64,000 bases of DNA from an uncultured Acetatifactor sp. (GTDB lineage: Bacteria; Bacillota; Clostridia; Lachnospirales; Lachnospiraceae). Shown here in pieces: positions 35,015 to 44,714 of the stretch. Numbering within the stretch: position 1 is the first letter of the stretch; each line of letters begins with the position of its first letter. Location: assembly GCA_947627535.1 (NCBI GenBank), contig CANQWM010000001.1, positions 124,001 to 188,000 on the forward strand. Reading direction: 5' to 3'. A program made the translations under genes and the position numbers. The notes beneath the pieces were generated by a model. That model worked only from the letters and a program-made list of their open reading frames with translations. It ran no database searches and was not told where the DNA came from.

Positions 35015-37426
35015 ATGGCAGTACCTTACAATCACCATGAGGTGGAAAAAAAGTGGCAGGATATCTGGGATGAAGAGAAGGCGTTTGCAACATCCGACGA
35101 TTATTCCAAGCCGAAATATTACGCGCTGGTAGAATTTCCCTACCCTTCGGGACAGGGGCTTCATGTAGGCCATCCGCGGCCCTATACCGCGCTGGATATC
35201 GTGGCCAGAAAGCGCAGGATGCAGGGCTATAACGTGCTTTATCCCATGGGATGGGACGCCTTTGGGCTTCCTACGGAGAATTACGCCATCAAGAACCACA
35301 TCCATCCTAAGATCGTGACGAAAAACAATGTGGAACGCTTTAAAAACCAGCTCCATTCTCTGGGTTATTCCTTTGACTGGGAGAGGGAAGTGAATACCAC
35401 CGATCCGGAGTATTACAAATGGACCCAGTGGATCTTCCTGAAGCTGTTTAAAGCGGGCCTGGCCTATAAAACCGAGATGCCCATCAACTGGTGTACCTCC
35501 TGCAAAGTTGGCCTTGCCAACGAGGAAGTGGTAAACGGCGTCTGCGAGCGCTGCGGCTCCGAGGTGGTCCGCAAGGTCAAGAGCCAGTGGATGCTGAAGA
35601 TCACGGAATACGCCGACAAGCTGATCCAGGGACTGGACACCGTGGATTATATCGAGCGCGTCAAGGTTTCCCAGAGGAACTGGATCGGCAAGTCCCAGGG
35701 AGCGGAGGTGGATTTCCCCATCACGGGAAAGGATGACAGGCTGCGCATTTACACCACCCGTCCCGACACCCTGTTCGGCGCCACCTACATGGTCGTTTCC
35801 CCGGAGCATCCGCTGATCGAGAAGTATAAGGATGAGATCGGAAATTACGACGCGCTTGTAAAGTACCGGGAGCAGGCGGCGAAGAAATCCGATTTTGAGA
35901 GAACGGAGCTCGCAAAGGATAAGACCGGCGTCCAGATCGAGGGCCTGACCGCCACGAACCCCGTAAACGGCAGAACGATCCCCATCTGGATCTCGGACTA
36001 TGTATTGATGACATACGGAACCGGCGCCATTATGGCGGTGCCGGCGCATGACGAGAGAGACTGGGATTTCGCAAAGAAATTCGGCCTTCCCATCATAGAG
36101 GTGGTAGCGGGCAGTCCCGTCAGCGTCCAGGAGCAGGTGTACACGGATGTGGCGGTGGGAACGATGGTCAATTCCGACTTCCTGGACGGCCTTTCCGTGG
36201 AAGAGGCAAAGAAAAAAATCATCGCCTTTCTGGAAGAAAAGGGGATCGGCCACAGCAAGACCAACTTTAAGCTCCGCGACTGGGTTTTCTCCAGACAGCG
36301 CTACTGGGGCGAGCCCATTCCCATCGTAAAGTGTGAGAAATGCGGCTTTGTGCCGTTGGACGAGAGCGAGCTGCCGCTGATGCTTCCGGAGGTGGAGAGC
36401 TATGAGCCCACCGACAACGGCGAATCCCCTCTGGCCGCCATGGAAGACTGGGTGAACACTACCTGTCCCTGCTGCAAGGGCCCCGCAAAGCGGGAGACGG
36501 ACACCATGCCCCAGTGGGCGGGTTCCTCCTGGTATTTCCTGCGCTACACGGATCCCCACAACAAGGAGGCGCTGGCAGGGAAGGAGGCGCTGGAATACTG
36601 GATGCCTGTGGACTGGTACAACGGCGGTATGGAGCATACCACACTGCATCTGCTGTATTCCCGGTTCTGGCACAGATTTCTTTATGACCAGGGATACGTG
36701 CCCTGTCCGGAGCCTTACCAGAAGCGTACCAGCCACGGCATGATCCTTGGCTCCAACGGCGAGAAGATGTCAAAATCCAGAGGAAACGTGGTGAATCCGG
36801 ACGACATTGTCCGGGATTACGGCGCGGATACCCTGCGGACTTATGAGATGTTCATCGGCGCCTTCGATTTAAGCGCCGCATGGAGCGAGGACGGCGTAAA
36901 GGGCTGCCGGAGATTTCTGGAGCGCGTCTGGAAGCTTGGGGACATCCTGACGGAGGGAGAGGGCTACAGCGCGGATCTGGAGACAAAAATGCACCAGACC
37001 GTGAAAAAAGTTTCCGGCGACTACGAGACATTAAAATACAATACTGCCATTGCGGCCATGATGTCCCTGCTGAACGAGTTTTATAAGAAAAATGCGGTGA
37101 CGCGGGGAGAGTACAGGACATTGCTGATCCTGTTAAACCCTGTTGCGCCCCATATCACGGAGGAACTGTGGCAGACGGCGGGATTTGAGGGAAGGCTGTA
37201 TCAGGCCAAATGGCCGGAGTACGACGAGGCAAAGACCGTGGAGAGCACCGTGGAGATCGGCGTCCAGATCAACGGAAAGATGCGGGCCGCGATCACGGTG
37301 CCGAAGGATGAGGAAAAGGAGAAGGTCATCGCCGCCGCAAAGGAGGCGCTGGGAGAAAAGCTGACCGGAACCGTGGTCAAAGAGATCTTTGTGCCCGGAA
37401 GGCTTGTGAATATCGTGATGAAATAA
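35015..37426 (+). CDS. leuS: Leucyl-tRNA synthetase
   Basis: An 803-aa class I synthetase charging tRNA-Leu. The HIGH-type motif is [12 protein letters not shown] and the KMSKS loop is [16 protein letters not shown]. The CP1 editing domain (about 220-420) contains [20 protein letters not shown]. Cysteine pairs in [24 protein letters not shown] and CPCCKG suggest zinc binding. The C-terminal anticodon-binding and LeuRS-specific domains end in [16 protein letters not shown]. The ATG at 35015 follows GAGGAGAC; the ORF track start at 34967 is in the leader. Expression is likely set by the upstream leader. Confidence 0.97.
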   Translation: MAVPYNHHEVEKKWQDIWDEEKAFATSDDYSKPKYYALVEFPYPSGQGLHVGHPRPYTALDIVARKRRMQGYNVLYPMGWDAFGLPTENYAIKNHIHPKIVTKNNVERFKNQLHSLGYSFDWEREVNTTDPEYYKWTQWIFLKLFKAGLAYKTEMPINWCTSCKVGLANEEVVNGVCERCGSEVVRKVKSQWMLKITEYADKLIQGLDTVDYIERVKVSQRNWIGKSQGAEVDFPITGKDDRLRIYTTRPDTLFGATYMVVSPEHPLIEKYKDEIGNYDALVKYREQAAKKSDFERTELAKDKTGVQIEGLTATNPVNGRTIPIWISDYVLMTYGTGAIMAVPAHDERDWDFAKKFGLPIIEVVAGSPVSVQEQVYTDVAVGTMVNSDFLDGLSVEEAKKKIIAFLEEKGIGHSKTNFKLRDWVFSRQRYWGEPIPIVKCEKCGFVPLDESELPLMLPEVESYEPTDNGESPLAAMEDWVNTTCPCCKGPAKRETDTMPQWAGSSWYFLRYTDPHNKEALAGKEALEYWMPVDWYNGGMEHTTLHLLYSRFWHRFLYDQGYVPCPEPYQKRTSHGMILGSNGEKMSKSRGNVVNPDDIVRDYGADTLRTYEMFIGAFDLSAAWSEDGVKGCRRFLERVWKLGDILTEGEGYSADLETKMHQTVKKVSGDYETLKYNTAIAAMMSLLNEFYKKNAVTRGEYRTLLILLNPVAPHITEELWQTAGFEGRLYQAKWPEYDEAKTVESTVEIGVQINGKMRAAITVPKDEEKEKVIAAAKEALGEKLTGTVVKEIFVPGRLVNIVMK

Positions 37427-37431
37427 TAGAA

Positions 37432-37459
37432 TGCGGCGGGCCGATGGCCTGCCGCACCG
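37432..37459. terminator. Bidirectional terminator between leuS and the convergent small gene
   Basis: TGCGGCGGGCC-GAT-GGCCTGCCGCA forms an 11-base-pair stem with one G-U pair. On the plus strand CCGTTATTTT follows; on the minus strand TTCTATTATTT follows. Confidence 0.8.
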
Positions 37460-37762
37460 TTATTTTCCGAACACTTTGGCCCTTTCCAGGATGCTGTCAA
37501 TCTGCTTTAACTCATCCTGATTGCTGTATTTCCGGACGGCGGCGATGGCCGCGCCCATTTCCTGGGGAGTAAAGGTCAGATTCTCCTGCTTTGCCCGTGC
37601 CATCATGGGCAGCAGGGAGGTCATCAGCTCCCGCTGGTTTTTGCCCTGACTCTCCTGAAACATCTGTCCGAGAAAATCCAGTTTCTTTTCCGGAATGTCC
37701 TTCACCAAAGGGTCCGCCATCCATGCCGGTCTGTTTTTGCTGTTCATATTTTCGCTGTTCAT
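37460..37762 (-). CDS. Hypothetical protein
   Basis: About 100 aa, hydrophilic, helical and Gln/Met-rich, with no membrane segment or known motif. I choose the ATG at 37762 because it follows GGAAAGGTATGGT, almost the same sequence that precedes the next minus-strand gene start at 38362; the longer ORF start at 37816 has no ribosome binding site. I do not recognise the family. It probably forms an operon with the upstream 177-aa gene, 66 bases away. Confidence 0.7.
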   Translation of the reverse strand: MNSENMNSKNRPAWMADPLVKDIPEKKLDFLGQMFQESQGKNQRELMTSLLPMMARAKQENLTFTPQEMGAAIAAVRKYSNQDELKQIDSILERAKVFGK

Positions 37763-37828
37763 AAAATACCATACCTTTCCGTTTTTTCCGCCGCCGCGGC
37801 TTTTTTTGCGTCCCATGGGGCAGGACGG

Positions 37829-38362
37829 TTATGTTTTGTCCGGCGCCTGACCGTCGCCGGAGGAGGCTTGGAACATCTGGAACATCTGCATGGCGGAGGT
37901 AAGATCGGCGCCCTGAAATATGTCTTCAGGACGGGTTCCTTCTCCCATGCCCTCCGGGAAGAGCTCCTTCAGCATGTCGACCATCGCCATCATTTCTTTC
38001 ATGCGGGAGAGGCTGTTCAGAAAATCCTTCAGGCTTTCGATCCACGCCCGCTCCTTCGGCCCGCTGAAAGGGAGCAGTTCATCCAGCAGCTCCAACACTC
38101 CGTCCCTGTCCCGGTCAAGCAGGCTGCCGTCAAAAAGGGAGGCGGGCGACAGGGTACAGCGGCTTTCCGTAAACAGGGGGCGGCCGGGGAAACGCCGGAG
38201 AAACTGCAGGGTGTACTGCAGCTCGGAAAACTTGATGCAGACGGCGAGCACGCCCTGTTGGTTCGGGGGAAGATAGGAGAGGAATATCTTCATCATCCGC
38301 ATGTGGTCGTTGGTCAGCAGCCGGTCAAACGCGGCGATCCTTTCCTTTCCCTTCTCGTCCAT
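37829..38362 (-). CDS. Hypothetical protein, Met-rich C-terminus
   Basis: A 177-aa soluble protein with no recognised domain. The N-terminal half is helical, and the C-terminal half is unusually rich in Met and Phe (MKEMMAMVDMLKELFPEGM and AMQMFQMFQASS), suggesting amphipathic helices that could mediate assembly. The start follows GGAAAGGTATGGT. It lies upstream of the 100-aa gene on the same strand and shares its ribosome-binding context, so the two are probably co-regulated. Function unknown. Confidence 0.72.
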   Translation of the reverse strand: MDEKGKERIAAFDRLLTNDHMRMMKIFLSYLPPNQQGVLAVCIKFSELQYTLQFLRRFPGRPLFTESRCTLSPASLFDGSLLDRDRDGVLELLDELLPFSGPKERAWIESLKDFLNSLSRMKEMMAMVDMLKELFPEGMGEGTRPEDIFQGADLTSAMQMFQMFQASSGDGQAPDKT

Positions 38363-38482
38363 AATGAGACCATACCTTTCCCGCCGGACATCGACGGCTT
38401 CACTGTTTTATAGTATGTTTTCAAATGCGTACTTATGTGTTCCGCGCATTTATGAGTTCTGTTCTGCCTGATGCGCACGGAG

Positions 38483-38512
38483 GGGCACAGGCCCCGAATG
38501 GAGTCTGTGCCC
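38483..38512. other. Inverted repeat after the Cys-rich small gene
   Basis: GGGCACAG pairs with CTGTGCCC. It sits downstream of the minus-strand Cys-rich gene but is not followed by a T-run on either strand, so it is a weak terminator candidate. Confidence 0.4.
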
Positions 38513-38538
38513 GCCGCGCCGTCACTTATCCGCTGGCT

Positions 38539-38814
38539 TTAGTTGTTGCATCCGCAGCCGTTGCCGCCGCAGACACTGGAGAGCAGCAGGATGATAACCA
38601 GCCATTCGCAGCAGCTTCCGCCGTTGTTGAACAGGCTGATGCCGTTGCCGCCGCATCCGCAGCCGTTGCCGCTGCGTCCAAACCCGTTGCCGTTCAGGAA
38701 GAACAGCAGGAGAAGGATCCAGATCCAGCTGGAGCATCCTCCGTTGTTGTTAGCGGTGTTGATGCCGTTGCAGGAATCGTTGCACCCGCAGTTGGTAGCA
38801 GTTAAATCGCTCAT
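38539..38814 (-). CDS. Small Cys/Gly/Asn-rich protein with hydrophobic segments
   Basis: A 91-aa protein with 12 or so cysteines and many Gly and Asn residues, arranged around two short hydrophobic stretches (SWIWILLLLFFL and EWLVIILLLSSV). The start at 38814 follows GGAGG eight bases upstream; the ORF track start at 38829 is before the ribosome binding site. Motifs such as GNGCGCGGNG repeat at both ends. The composition resembles small coat or crust proteins of spores, and a sigma-E/K-like promoter lies upstream, but the family is not recognised. The antisense ORF at 38425-38805 is a shadow. Confidence 0.75.
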   Translation of the reverse strand: MSDLTATNCGCNDSCNGINTANNNGGCSSWIWILLLLFFLNGNGFGRSGNGCGCGGNGISLFNNGGSCCEWLVIILLLSSVCGGNGCGCNN

Positions 38815-38843
38815 TTTAAATGCCTCCATTATTTTTTATGGTT

Positions 38844-38873
38844 TATTGTATGCACCCCGGCCTGTCAATGTTT
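38844..38873 (-). promoter_or_regulatory. Sigma-E/sigma-K-like promoter
   Basis: Read on the minus strand, an AC-containing -35 (AAACATT) lies about 17 bases before CATACAATA, which fits the CATAnnnTA -10 pattern of mother-cell sporulation sigma factors. A vegetative -35 (TTGACA) is also nearby, but its -10 is poor. Confidence 0.4.
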
Positions 38874-39019
38874 CATGATAAAAAATGTTTCCTTTTCCCT
38901 GGGTTTTTTGCTCCGGTTTTCGGATTTCCTTGAAGCGGGGTGGGGTTCATGGTATAATTAATGTAAAAAGTAAGTTTCTTCGCGGACGGGCAGGCTCCGC
39001 TGTGGGAAAAGGGAAAAAT

Positions 39020-40096
39020 ATGACACAGACGGGTTATACGGTGGAGGGCAGGCATTTCCGGACGAAGAGCGATTACGCCCGCGCCCTGCACGATAAGCAG
39101 ATCATGGAACGGCTCCGCAGGGAGACGGACCTTCAGGACAGACGGCAGCTGGAAAGACTGAAAAAGGATCTCGAAGGCGGGAAATATAAGTTTTTTACTC
39201 TTCTGGGACAGGACTTTCTGGAGGAGGTGGAGGGATATCTGCAGAGTGTCGGCGGAAACAGCAAAAGGAAGCTGGAGGAGGAAGCCAGAAAGGAACTGAA
39301 CAGACAGAACCGCCGGAGAAAACAGATCATCGCGGTATGCAGCCTCGTGGCGGCGGGGTGCATGGTTTATCTGGGAATTTATTCCTATCAGAGCAGGCGG
39401 GCATCAGGCACATACGATGAGGCGCGCCGGATGAAGGACGGGATAGGATTTTCCGCCGCGGCGCCGGAGGCGACGCCGCAGTTTACGCTGGACGGGGAGC
39501 AGCCGCCGAAAGAAGTGCTGGATAAATATAAAAATTTGGCAAATAAGTACAAAAGGCTAATCGGATGGGTCAAAGTTGACGATACAAATATAGATTACCC
39601 CGTTATGCAGACTGACAACAACGATTATTATCTGTCCCACAATCTGGATCAGGAGGCGGACAGGAACGGCGCGGTCTTTCTGGATAAGGACTGCGATGTC
39701 TTAAAGCCCAGTACAAACCTGATCCTGTACGGCCACCATATGCGGAGCGGTATGATGTTCGGACAGCTGGACCGCTATGAAAAGGAGTCCTTCTGGGAGG
39801 AACATCCTTACATACAGTTTGATACCATATACGAGGAAGGAACCTGGGAGGTCATGTATGTCTTCCGATCCAGAGTGTACAGCCAGGAAGAGATCGTATT
39901 TAAATATTATCAGTTTATAGACGCAAACAGCGAGCAGGAGTTTGATTCAAACATGCAGGAGATGGCGGCCATGTCCCTTTATGACACGGGAGTGACGGCC
40001 AGCTATGGCGATCAGCTTTTGACGCTGTCTACCTGTGATTATGAGGAAACCAATGGGCGTTTTGTGGTAGTGGCGAAGAAAGTCGCAAAGGAGTAA
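39020..40096 (+). CDS. srtB: Class B sortase
   Basis: A 358-aa membrane-anchored transpeptidase that cleaves a C-terminal sorting signal and links the protein to peptidoglycan. The cytoplasmic N-terminus (about 1-100) is long, basic and coiled-coil-like. A single membrane segment (IIAVCSLVAAGCMVYLGIY) and the sortase barrel follow. The catalytic triad is His in LYGHHMRSG, Cys in TLSTCDYEE and Arg in NGRFVVVAKK. Class B assignment rests on the long insertion and TLSTC. The start at 39020 follows GAAAAGGG. Four bases separate it from the LRR protein carrying a TPKTG signal, its likely substrate. Confidence 0.92.
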   Translation: MTQTGYTVEGRHFRTKSDYARALHDKQIMERLRRETDLQDRRQLERLKKDLEGGKYKFFTLLGQDFLEEVEGYLQSVGGNSKRKLEEEARKELNRQNRRRKQIIAVCSLVAAGCMVYLGIYSYQSRRASGTYDEARRMKDGIGFSAAAPEATPQFTLDGEQPPKEVLDKYKNLANKYKRLIGWVKVDDTNIDYPVMQTDNNDYYLSHNLDQEADRNGAVFLDKDCDVLKPSTNLILYGHHMRSGMMFGQLDRYEKESFWEEHPYIQFDTIYEEGTWEVMYVFRSRVYSQEEIVFKYYQFIDANSEQEFDSNMQEMAAMSLYDTGVTASYGDQLLTLSTCDYEETNGRFVVVAKKVAKE

Positions 40097-40100
40097 GGAC

Positions 40101-43100
40101 ATGGCAGAAAAAGAAATCAAAAAAACCGTTCATAAAGGAAGCGCTGGAAAGAAGAGGCGGTTAAAGCGGTCGGTGCGAAGGACGCTTGGGGCGCTGTCCC
40201 TTGCGGCTGCCATTGCGGTGGCGGCGATCCCCACAGACGGGCTGCGGGCTGCGTCCGGAGACAGAACAGCGCCGTCCTTTACAACGGACAGTAAAAGCAT
40301 CATTCCTCAGTTTACTAAAGATGATACGATCTATCTGTCCAATGACGGCAATTTCCGGTTTGCCTTCCACAGAGGCGAGGGCGGCGCGCCTGTAGCCGTA
40401 ATACTGGGGTATACCGGCCAGGCGCTGGGAGATGTGGGCGGGGAGGTAGTCATTCCCGAACAGTTAGAGCCTTATGTAAAATTTACGGATTCCATGGGAA
40501 CCTCCGGCGGTTATGTGGCTGTGGGACAGCACGGAAACTTCCTGTTCTGGAAAAAGACAGAGAGTGTGCCTGTGATGAAGGATGGAAAGCAGGAGCAGGA
40601 CGAGAACGGCAACCCCAAATTTGAGGATAAATTTGTGTCCTATGAACCCTGCTACGCAGATACCATTGCTGAGTGGGGGAGCATCAAGCCTGGTGAACTG
40701 TATTATGACAAAAATCAGCTGGTGGCGGTGCCCGGCAAGGGAAATCAGAATCTCCAAGAGGAAGATGGGGTGCAGACGACTGACGCCAACTATCAGCGTA
40801 TTATGGCCGATGTGGCGTATATCGGGAATCAGTATCTGGTAGACCAGGGCGGTTCAGATCATCCCACCGGTATCTGGACTGTAGGCGGGTCGGTGACGTC
40901 TGCAAATCCCGATCAGGGTGTCTTTGCCGGCGACAAGGGCGGCAATATCAGATCCCTGAAGATCAGCTCCAAACTCAGGGGAATCGGGGATTATGCCTTT
41001 TACCGCTGCGGCTCTCTGGGAAAAGTCACGCTGGCGGACGGGCTTATCATTATCGGGGAAGGCGCCTTTTCCGACTGCGTCAATATGCAGGAGGTCAGTC
41101 TGGATGTACACGGTACGCTTCAGACCATCGGGCAGAAGGCGTTTTATAACTGCCAGGCCCTGCAGACCTTTACGCTCCCCTTGAATGTAACGAGAATCGG
41201 AGACCAGGCGTTCGAGAACTGCAGTGCACTGCGTTCGGTGGATCTGCTCAGCGCCGGCAACAATAACCAGCTCACGGATCTGGGGCGCGATCTGTTCAAG
41301 GGCTGTACCGCCCTGCAGAATATTACCTTCCCCAGCGGCGTCAGGACGAATGTTTATCTGTCCTCCTTCCAGGGCTGTCTGTCGTTACAGTGGATTTCTA
41401 CCAGAAACACCGACATTTCGTTTGTGGAGGAGCCGGGCGTCTTTACCTATGACCAGTTTAAAGCCATGCTGGGAGAGGGGACGGAATCTCCGGTAAACGG
41501 TGGTTTTTATTTTGAGGGACTGTCGGGTTCCAATCTGCAGAGCATGACCAGGGAAAAGTGCTTTGCGTTCAGCTATCTTCGGTATGACGGCGCGACGGGA
41601 ACGTATGTGCCGGAGGATCGTTATGAGCTGACGGTTCAGGAAAATTCGGGGACTACCAGCAGCGGAGACGCCAGCGGAAGGGCAATCTACGAGGTGAACT
41701 CGTCCCGGCACCTGACGCGCTATGAGGCGGGTCCCAACGTAAAAACCGTAACGATACCGTCCCGGATTGGACCTTATCCTATCAATTATATTGACCAGGG
41801 GACCTTCCAGAACAAGTGTCATATCGAAAAGGTGACGATACCGGCTAACGTCAGGGAGGTTGCGGCAGATGCTTTCCGCGGCTGTCACAATCTGGAAAAT
41901 GTGATCTGGAAAACCGGGGATGTGGTGATCGGGGCCAATGCGTTCAAGACCCAGGACAATACTTCCCATGAAGCCGGCTGTGGCGGAACAGAGTCGGAGG
42001 CGGATAAATCGCCCTCTGTAAAACTGAAATTCGCCGGTCCGGTATCTTCTTCCTCCGGTCCGTTCAATTATGCCATGAGCGAGAGCGGAAGGTACAATGC
42101 GGAGAACCAGATCCCGTCGTATATCACTTATTATACGGGCTGGCCGACCAATATGGAGATTCAGTACAACACGCAGACGGGGCTCAGCGAGCTGGTGAAT
42201 TTCCCATCGCTGAAAGAACTGAAGGACACTACGACCTATACCAGCAAGAATTATGCCTATATAGACAAAGATCATGAGCTTGCGACGACGACCGCGATTG
42301 AGAAATATGTAAGCGGTGAAGAAGCCACTATGACGGAGATGGAGAGGGATATCATCGACGCCGCCATGAACATTGTGATTCCCGAGGGCGTACAGTCTGT
42401 CAAGGACGGCCTGTTCCAGCAGAAGGAAAAGGATGACACCGGTACGCTGAAGGAGCCGAAAACGGTTACCGCGTACAGCCTGCAGAAGATTGCATGCACG
42501 GAGAGCGAGCCGGATGAGATCACCGGTACGTTTGCGGGCTGCAAGGAAATATCCAGCATCCGCCTGCTGGGCGGGGTGACGGACGTTGACGATCATGCGT
42601 TCAAGGATTGTGAAAAGCTTTCGCATATGGAACTGCCCGCTACCGTGGAACATATGGGGACCAGGCCGTTTGCGGGCTGCAAGGCGCTGGATTCTGTCAG
42701 CTTTGGCGGCGGCCCTTATTTCACCTGTGAAAACTCGATCATCTATGAGCTGAAAAACGGGGCAAAAGACAAGATCTTGGAATGTCTGGAAGGCAGATCC
42801 AATCCGCGTGTGAGCGCGGAGGAACTGGCCGGAGTAACGGCGCTTTACCCCGAGGCATTCATGGGCTCCAATGTGTCGAAGGTCGACCTGAGCCAGTCCA
42901 CTGTTACCGAGATACCGGAGCGGGCGTTTAAGGACACGCAGAAGCTGAGAGAGGTGATCCTGCCGAGACACGAGCCCAAGAGCCTGAAGGCGGAGTCCTT
43001 TGCAAACAGCAGCATTGAAGAGCTGACAATCCCCGGCGTGAGAGCGCAGATTGACCAGAATGCTTTCAAGGATACCGATACGGATAATCTTTGGTTTTAT

Positions 43101-44690
43101 TGCGAGGAAAACAGCGATCCATGGCTGTACGCGGTAAACAACGACATCAACCGGGACGAGACCAAACCGGAACGCTACTGGGTAGTAAGGTTTGTATATT
43201 ATGATGAGGAAGGAGCGGAGCACCAGATTGGTGAGGAACAGGAGATCCTTGAGGGTGAGGCCGCTGTTCCGCCCGAACCGCCTGCAAGGCCGGGGCTGGT
43301 ATTTCAGCGCTGGCAGCCCTCGGATTATCTGGCGGTATATAAGGATGTGACGATTACGGCCAACTATGTGGATGAAAACGAGGTCATGTATACAGTCACG
43401 TTCCTCAATGAGGACGGTTCTGAGTATACCAGCCAGAGGGTAGTGCAGGGACAGGCGGCGATCATGCCCCAGCCGCCCTATAAAAAGGGTTTTGTCTTTG
43501 TTGGATGGAGAGTCCTGGGAGGAGACGGAAGTACCGTTACCACCCTCGCGAATATCCAGGGAGATTTGATGGTACAGGCGGTATACAGAACTGCCCAGGA
43601 TGGGGAGGATGACGGTTCGGGAACCCAATCCACAAGCCCTTCCCCCGGTGCAAGCGGCAGTCCTAATCCCAGCGGCACCGCAAGCCCCAGTCCCGGTACA
43701 AACGGCTCTGCAAGCCCCAGCCCCGGCACGAACGGTTCCGCAAGTCCCAGCCCCGGCACAAACAGCTCTGCAAGCCCCAGTCCCGGTGCGGCAGGCACCT
43801 TTTACACTCTGACGGTGCAGAACGGAAGCGGTTCCGGCAGCTATCTGGAAGGCTCACAGCCCGTCATTATAGCGAACGATCCGGCTTCCGGGCAGGAATT
43901 TGACTACTGGTCCGTCAGCCCTGAGGATGTTAAGATCGCAAGTAAGGTTTTGTCCGCATCCATCGTTACGATGCCGGCGAAGGACGTGACCGTGACGGCG
44001 CATTATAAGGCAAAGACCGGCAGCAGCGGCGGAGGTTATACCGGCAGCGGCAACAGCAGCCAGAGGCCCAACGGCAATTCCGTCACGGTGAACAGAGGCG
44101 GGACGACGGTTGTGATCGACAAGAACGGCCTGTCCAACACAGGTGTGGTTTCCGCTACGGTGAACGGCTCTTCCGACAATTTTACCGTAAAGATATCGGA
44201 ATCGGCTGAGGCAACGGAAGCGGCGCTTCGGGCACTGATGGCGGAGTACGGAGACAACCTTGACAATATTAAGTTCTTCCCCATGGATATTTCCCTTTAT
44301 GATTCCACGGGGACCACAAAGATAACGGACACGACGGGACTTTCCGTGAGCATTACGCTCCCCCTGCCGGATTCTCTGATCACCTACGCAGGCAATAACA
44401 AGGTGGCCAGCGTCGTAAACGACCGGCTGGAGCGGCTGTCCGCAAGATTTTCCACGATACAGGGCGTGTCCTGTATCACCTTTACGGCGGAGCATTTTTC
44501 GCCTTATGTGATCTATGTGAACACTGGAGATCTTTCGTCTGGGCTTGTGTCTGACGAAACGCCGAAGACCGGAGATTTTATCCATCCGAAATGGTTCCTT
44601 TCCATCGCGCTTGCATGTCTGTCCTTTATCTTGCTGGTGCAGCGCGACACAAAGGAAACGAAAAAGGTGAAAGCAAAGGTCAGGGCATAG
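40101..44690 (+). CDS. BspA-like leucine-rich-repeat surface protein with sortase signal
   Basis: A 1529-aa secreted protein. Residues 1-55 form a long, basic signal peptide (LGALSLAAAIAVAAIPTDG). About 250-1080 hold many LRR_5 (BspA/TpLRR) units such as ITLADGLIIIGEGAFSDC-type repeats. Two InlB/Listeria-Bacteroides-type repeats (EEGAEHQIGEEQEILEGE and YTVTFLNEDGSEYTSQRV) follow, then a Pro/Ser tandem linker of 10-residue units (SASPSPGTNG) and a beta-rich stalk. The C-terminus has TPKTGD, a hydrophobic span and a basic tail, a classic sorting signal. The ribosome binding site overlaps the sortase stop. Function is probably adhesion to host or matrix; the ligand is unknown. Confidence 0.93.
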   Translation: MAEKEIKKTVHKGSAGKKRRLKRSVRRTLGALSLAAAIAVAAIPTDGLRAASGDRTAPSFTTDSKSIIPQFTKDDTIYLSNDGNFRFAFHRGEGGAPVAVILGYTGQALGDVGGEVVIPEQLEPYVKFTDSMGTSGGYVAVGQHGNFLFWKKTESVPVMKDGKQEQDENGNPKFEDKFVSYEPCYADTIAEWGSIKPGELYYDKNQLVAVPGKGNQNLQEEDGVQTTDANYQRIMADVAYIGNQYLVDQGGSDHPTGIWTVGGSVTSANPDQGVFAGDKGGNIRSLKISSKLRGIGDYAFYRCGSLGKVTLADGLIIIGEGAFSDCVNMQEVSLDVHGTLQTIGQKAFYNCQALQTFTLPLNVTRIGDQAFENCSALRSVDLLSAGNNNQLTDLGRDLFKGCTALQNITFPSGVRTNVYLSSFQGCLSLQWISTRNTDISFVEEPGVFTYDQFKAMLGEGTESPVNGGFYFEGLSGSNLQSMTREKCFAFSYLRYDGATGTYVPEDRYELTVQENSGTTSSGDASGRAIYEVNSSRHLTRYEAGPNVKTVTIPSRIGPYPINYIDQGTFQNKCHIEKVTIPANVREVAADAFRGCHNLENVIWKTGDVVIGANAFKTQDNTSHEAGCGGTESEADKSPSVKLKFAGPVSSSSGPFNYAMSESGRYNAENQIPSYITYYTGWPTNMEIQYNTQTGLSELVNFPSLKELKDTTTYTSKNYAYIDKDHELATTTAIEKYVSGEEATMTEMERDIIDAAMNIVIPEGVQSVKDGLFQQKEKDDTGTLKEPKTVTAYSLQKIACTESEPDEITGTFAGCKEISSIRLLGGVTDVDDHAFKDCEKLSHMELPATVEHMGTRPFAGCKALDSVSFGGGPYFTCENSIIYELKNGAKDKILECLEGRSNPRVSAEELAGVTALYPEAFMGSNVSKVDLSQSTVTEIPERAFKDTQKLREVILPRHEPKSLKAESFANSSIEELTIPGVRAQIDQNAFKDTDTDNLWFYCEENSDPWLYAVNNDINRDETKPERYWVVRFVYYDEEGAEHQIGEEQEILEGEAAVPPEPPARPGLVFQRWQPSDYLAVYKDVTITANYVDENEVMYTVTFLNEDGSEYTSQRVVQGQAAIMPQPPYKKGFVFVGWRVLGGDGSTVTTLANIQGDLMVQAVYRTAQDGEDDGSGTQSTSPSPGASGSPNPSGTASPSPGTNGSASPSPGTNGSASPSPGTNSSASPSPGAAGTFYTLTVQNGSGSGSYLEGSQPVIIANDPASGQEFDYWSVSPEDVKIASKVLSASIVTMPAKDVTVTAHYKAKTGSSGGGYTGSGNSSQRPNGNSVTVNRGGTTVVIDKNGLSNTGVVSATVNGSSDNFTVKISESAEATEAALRALMAEYGDNLDNIKFFPMDISLYDSTGTTKITDTTGLSVSITLPLPDSLITYAGNNKVASVVNDRLERLSARFSTIQGVSCITFTAEHFSPYVIYVNTGDLSSGLVSDETPKTGDFIHPKWFLSIALACLSFILLVQRDTKETKKVKAKVRA
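43620..43799 (+). repeat. 30-bp tandem repeats in the LRR protein linker
   Basis: About four good copies of a 30-base unit (GCAAGCCCCAGTCCCGGTAC...) run from 43680 to 43799, with degenerate copies before them. They encode SASPSPGTNG-type units and probably set stalk length. Confidence 0.88.
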
Positions 44691-44714
44691 AAAGTCTGAA
44701 AAAGGGAAGAGCAT

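Noticed and set aside
38425-38805. 126-aa Ala/Val-rich plus-strand ORF opposite the Cys-rich gene
   Set aside because: Low-complexity antisense product; the minus-strand gene has a proper ribosome binding site and promoter.
41385-43628. 747-aa minus-strand ORF inside the LRR gene
   Set aside because: It is a shadow of the repetitive LRR coding frame. The plus-strand protein has a signal peptide, LRR units and a sorting signal.
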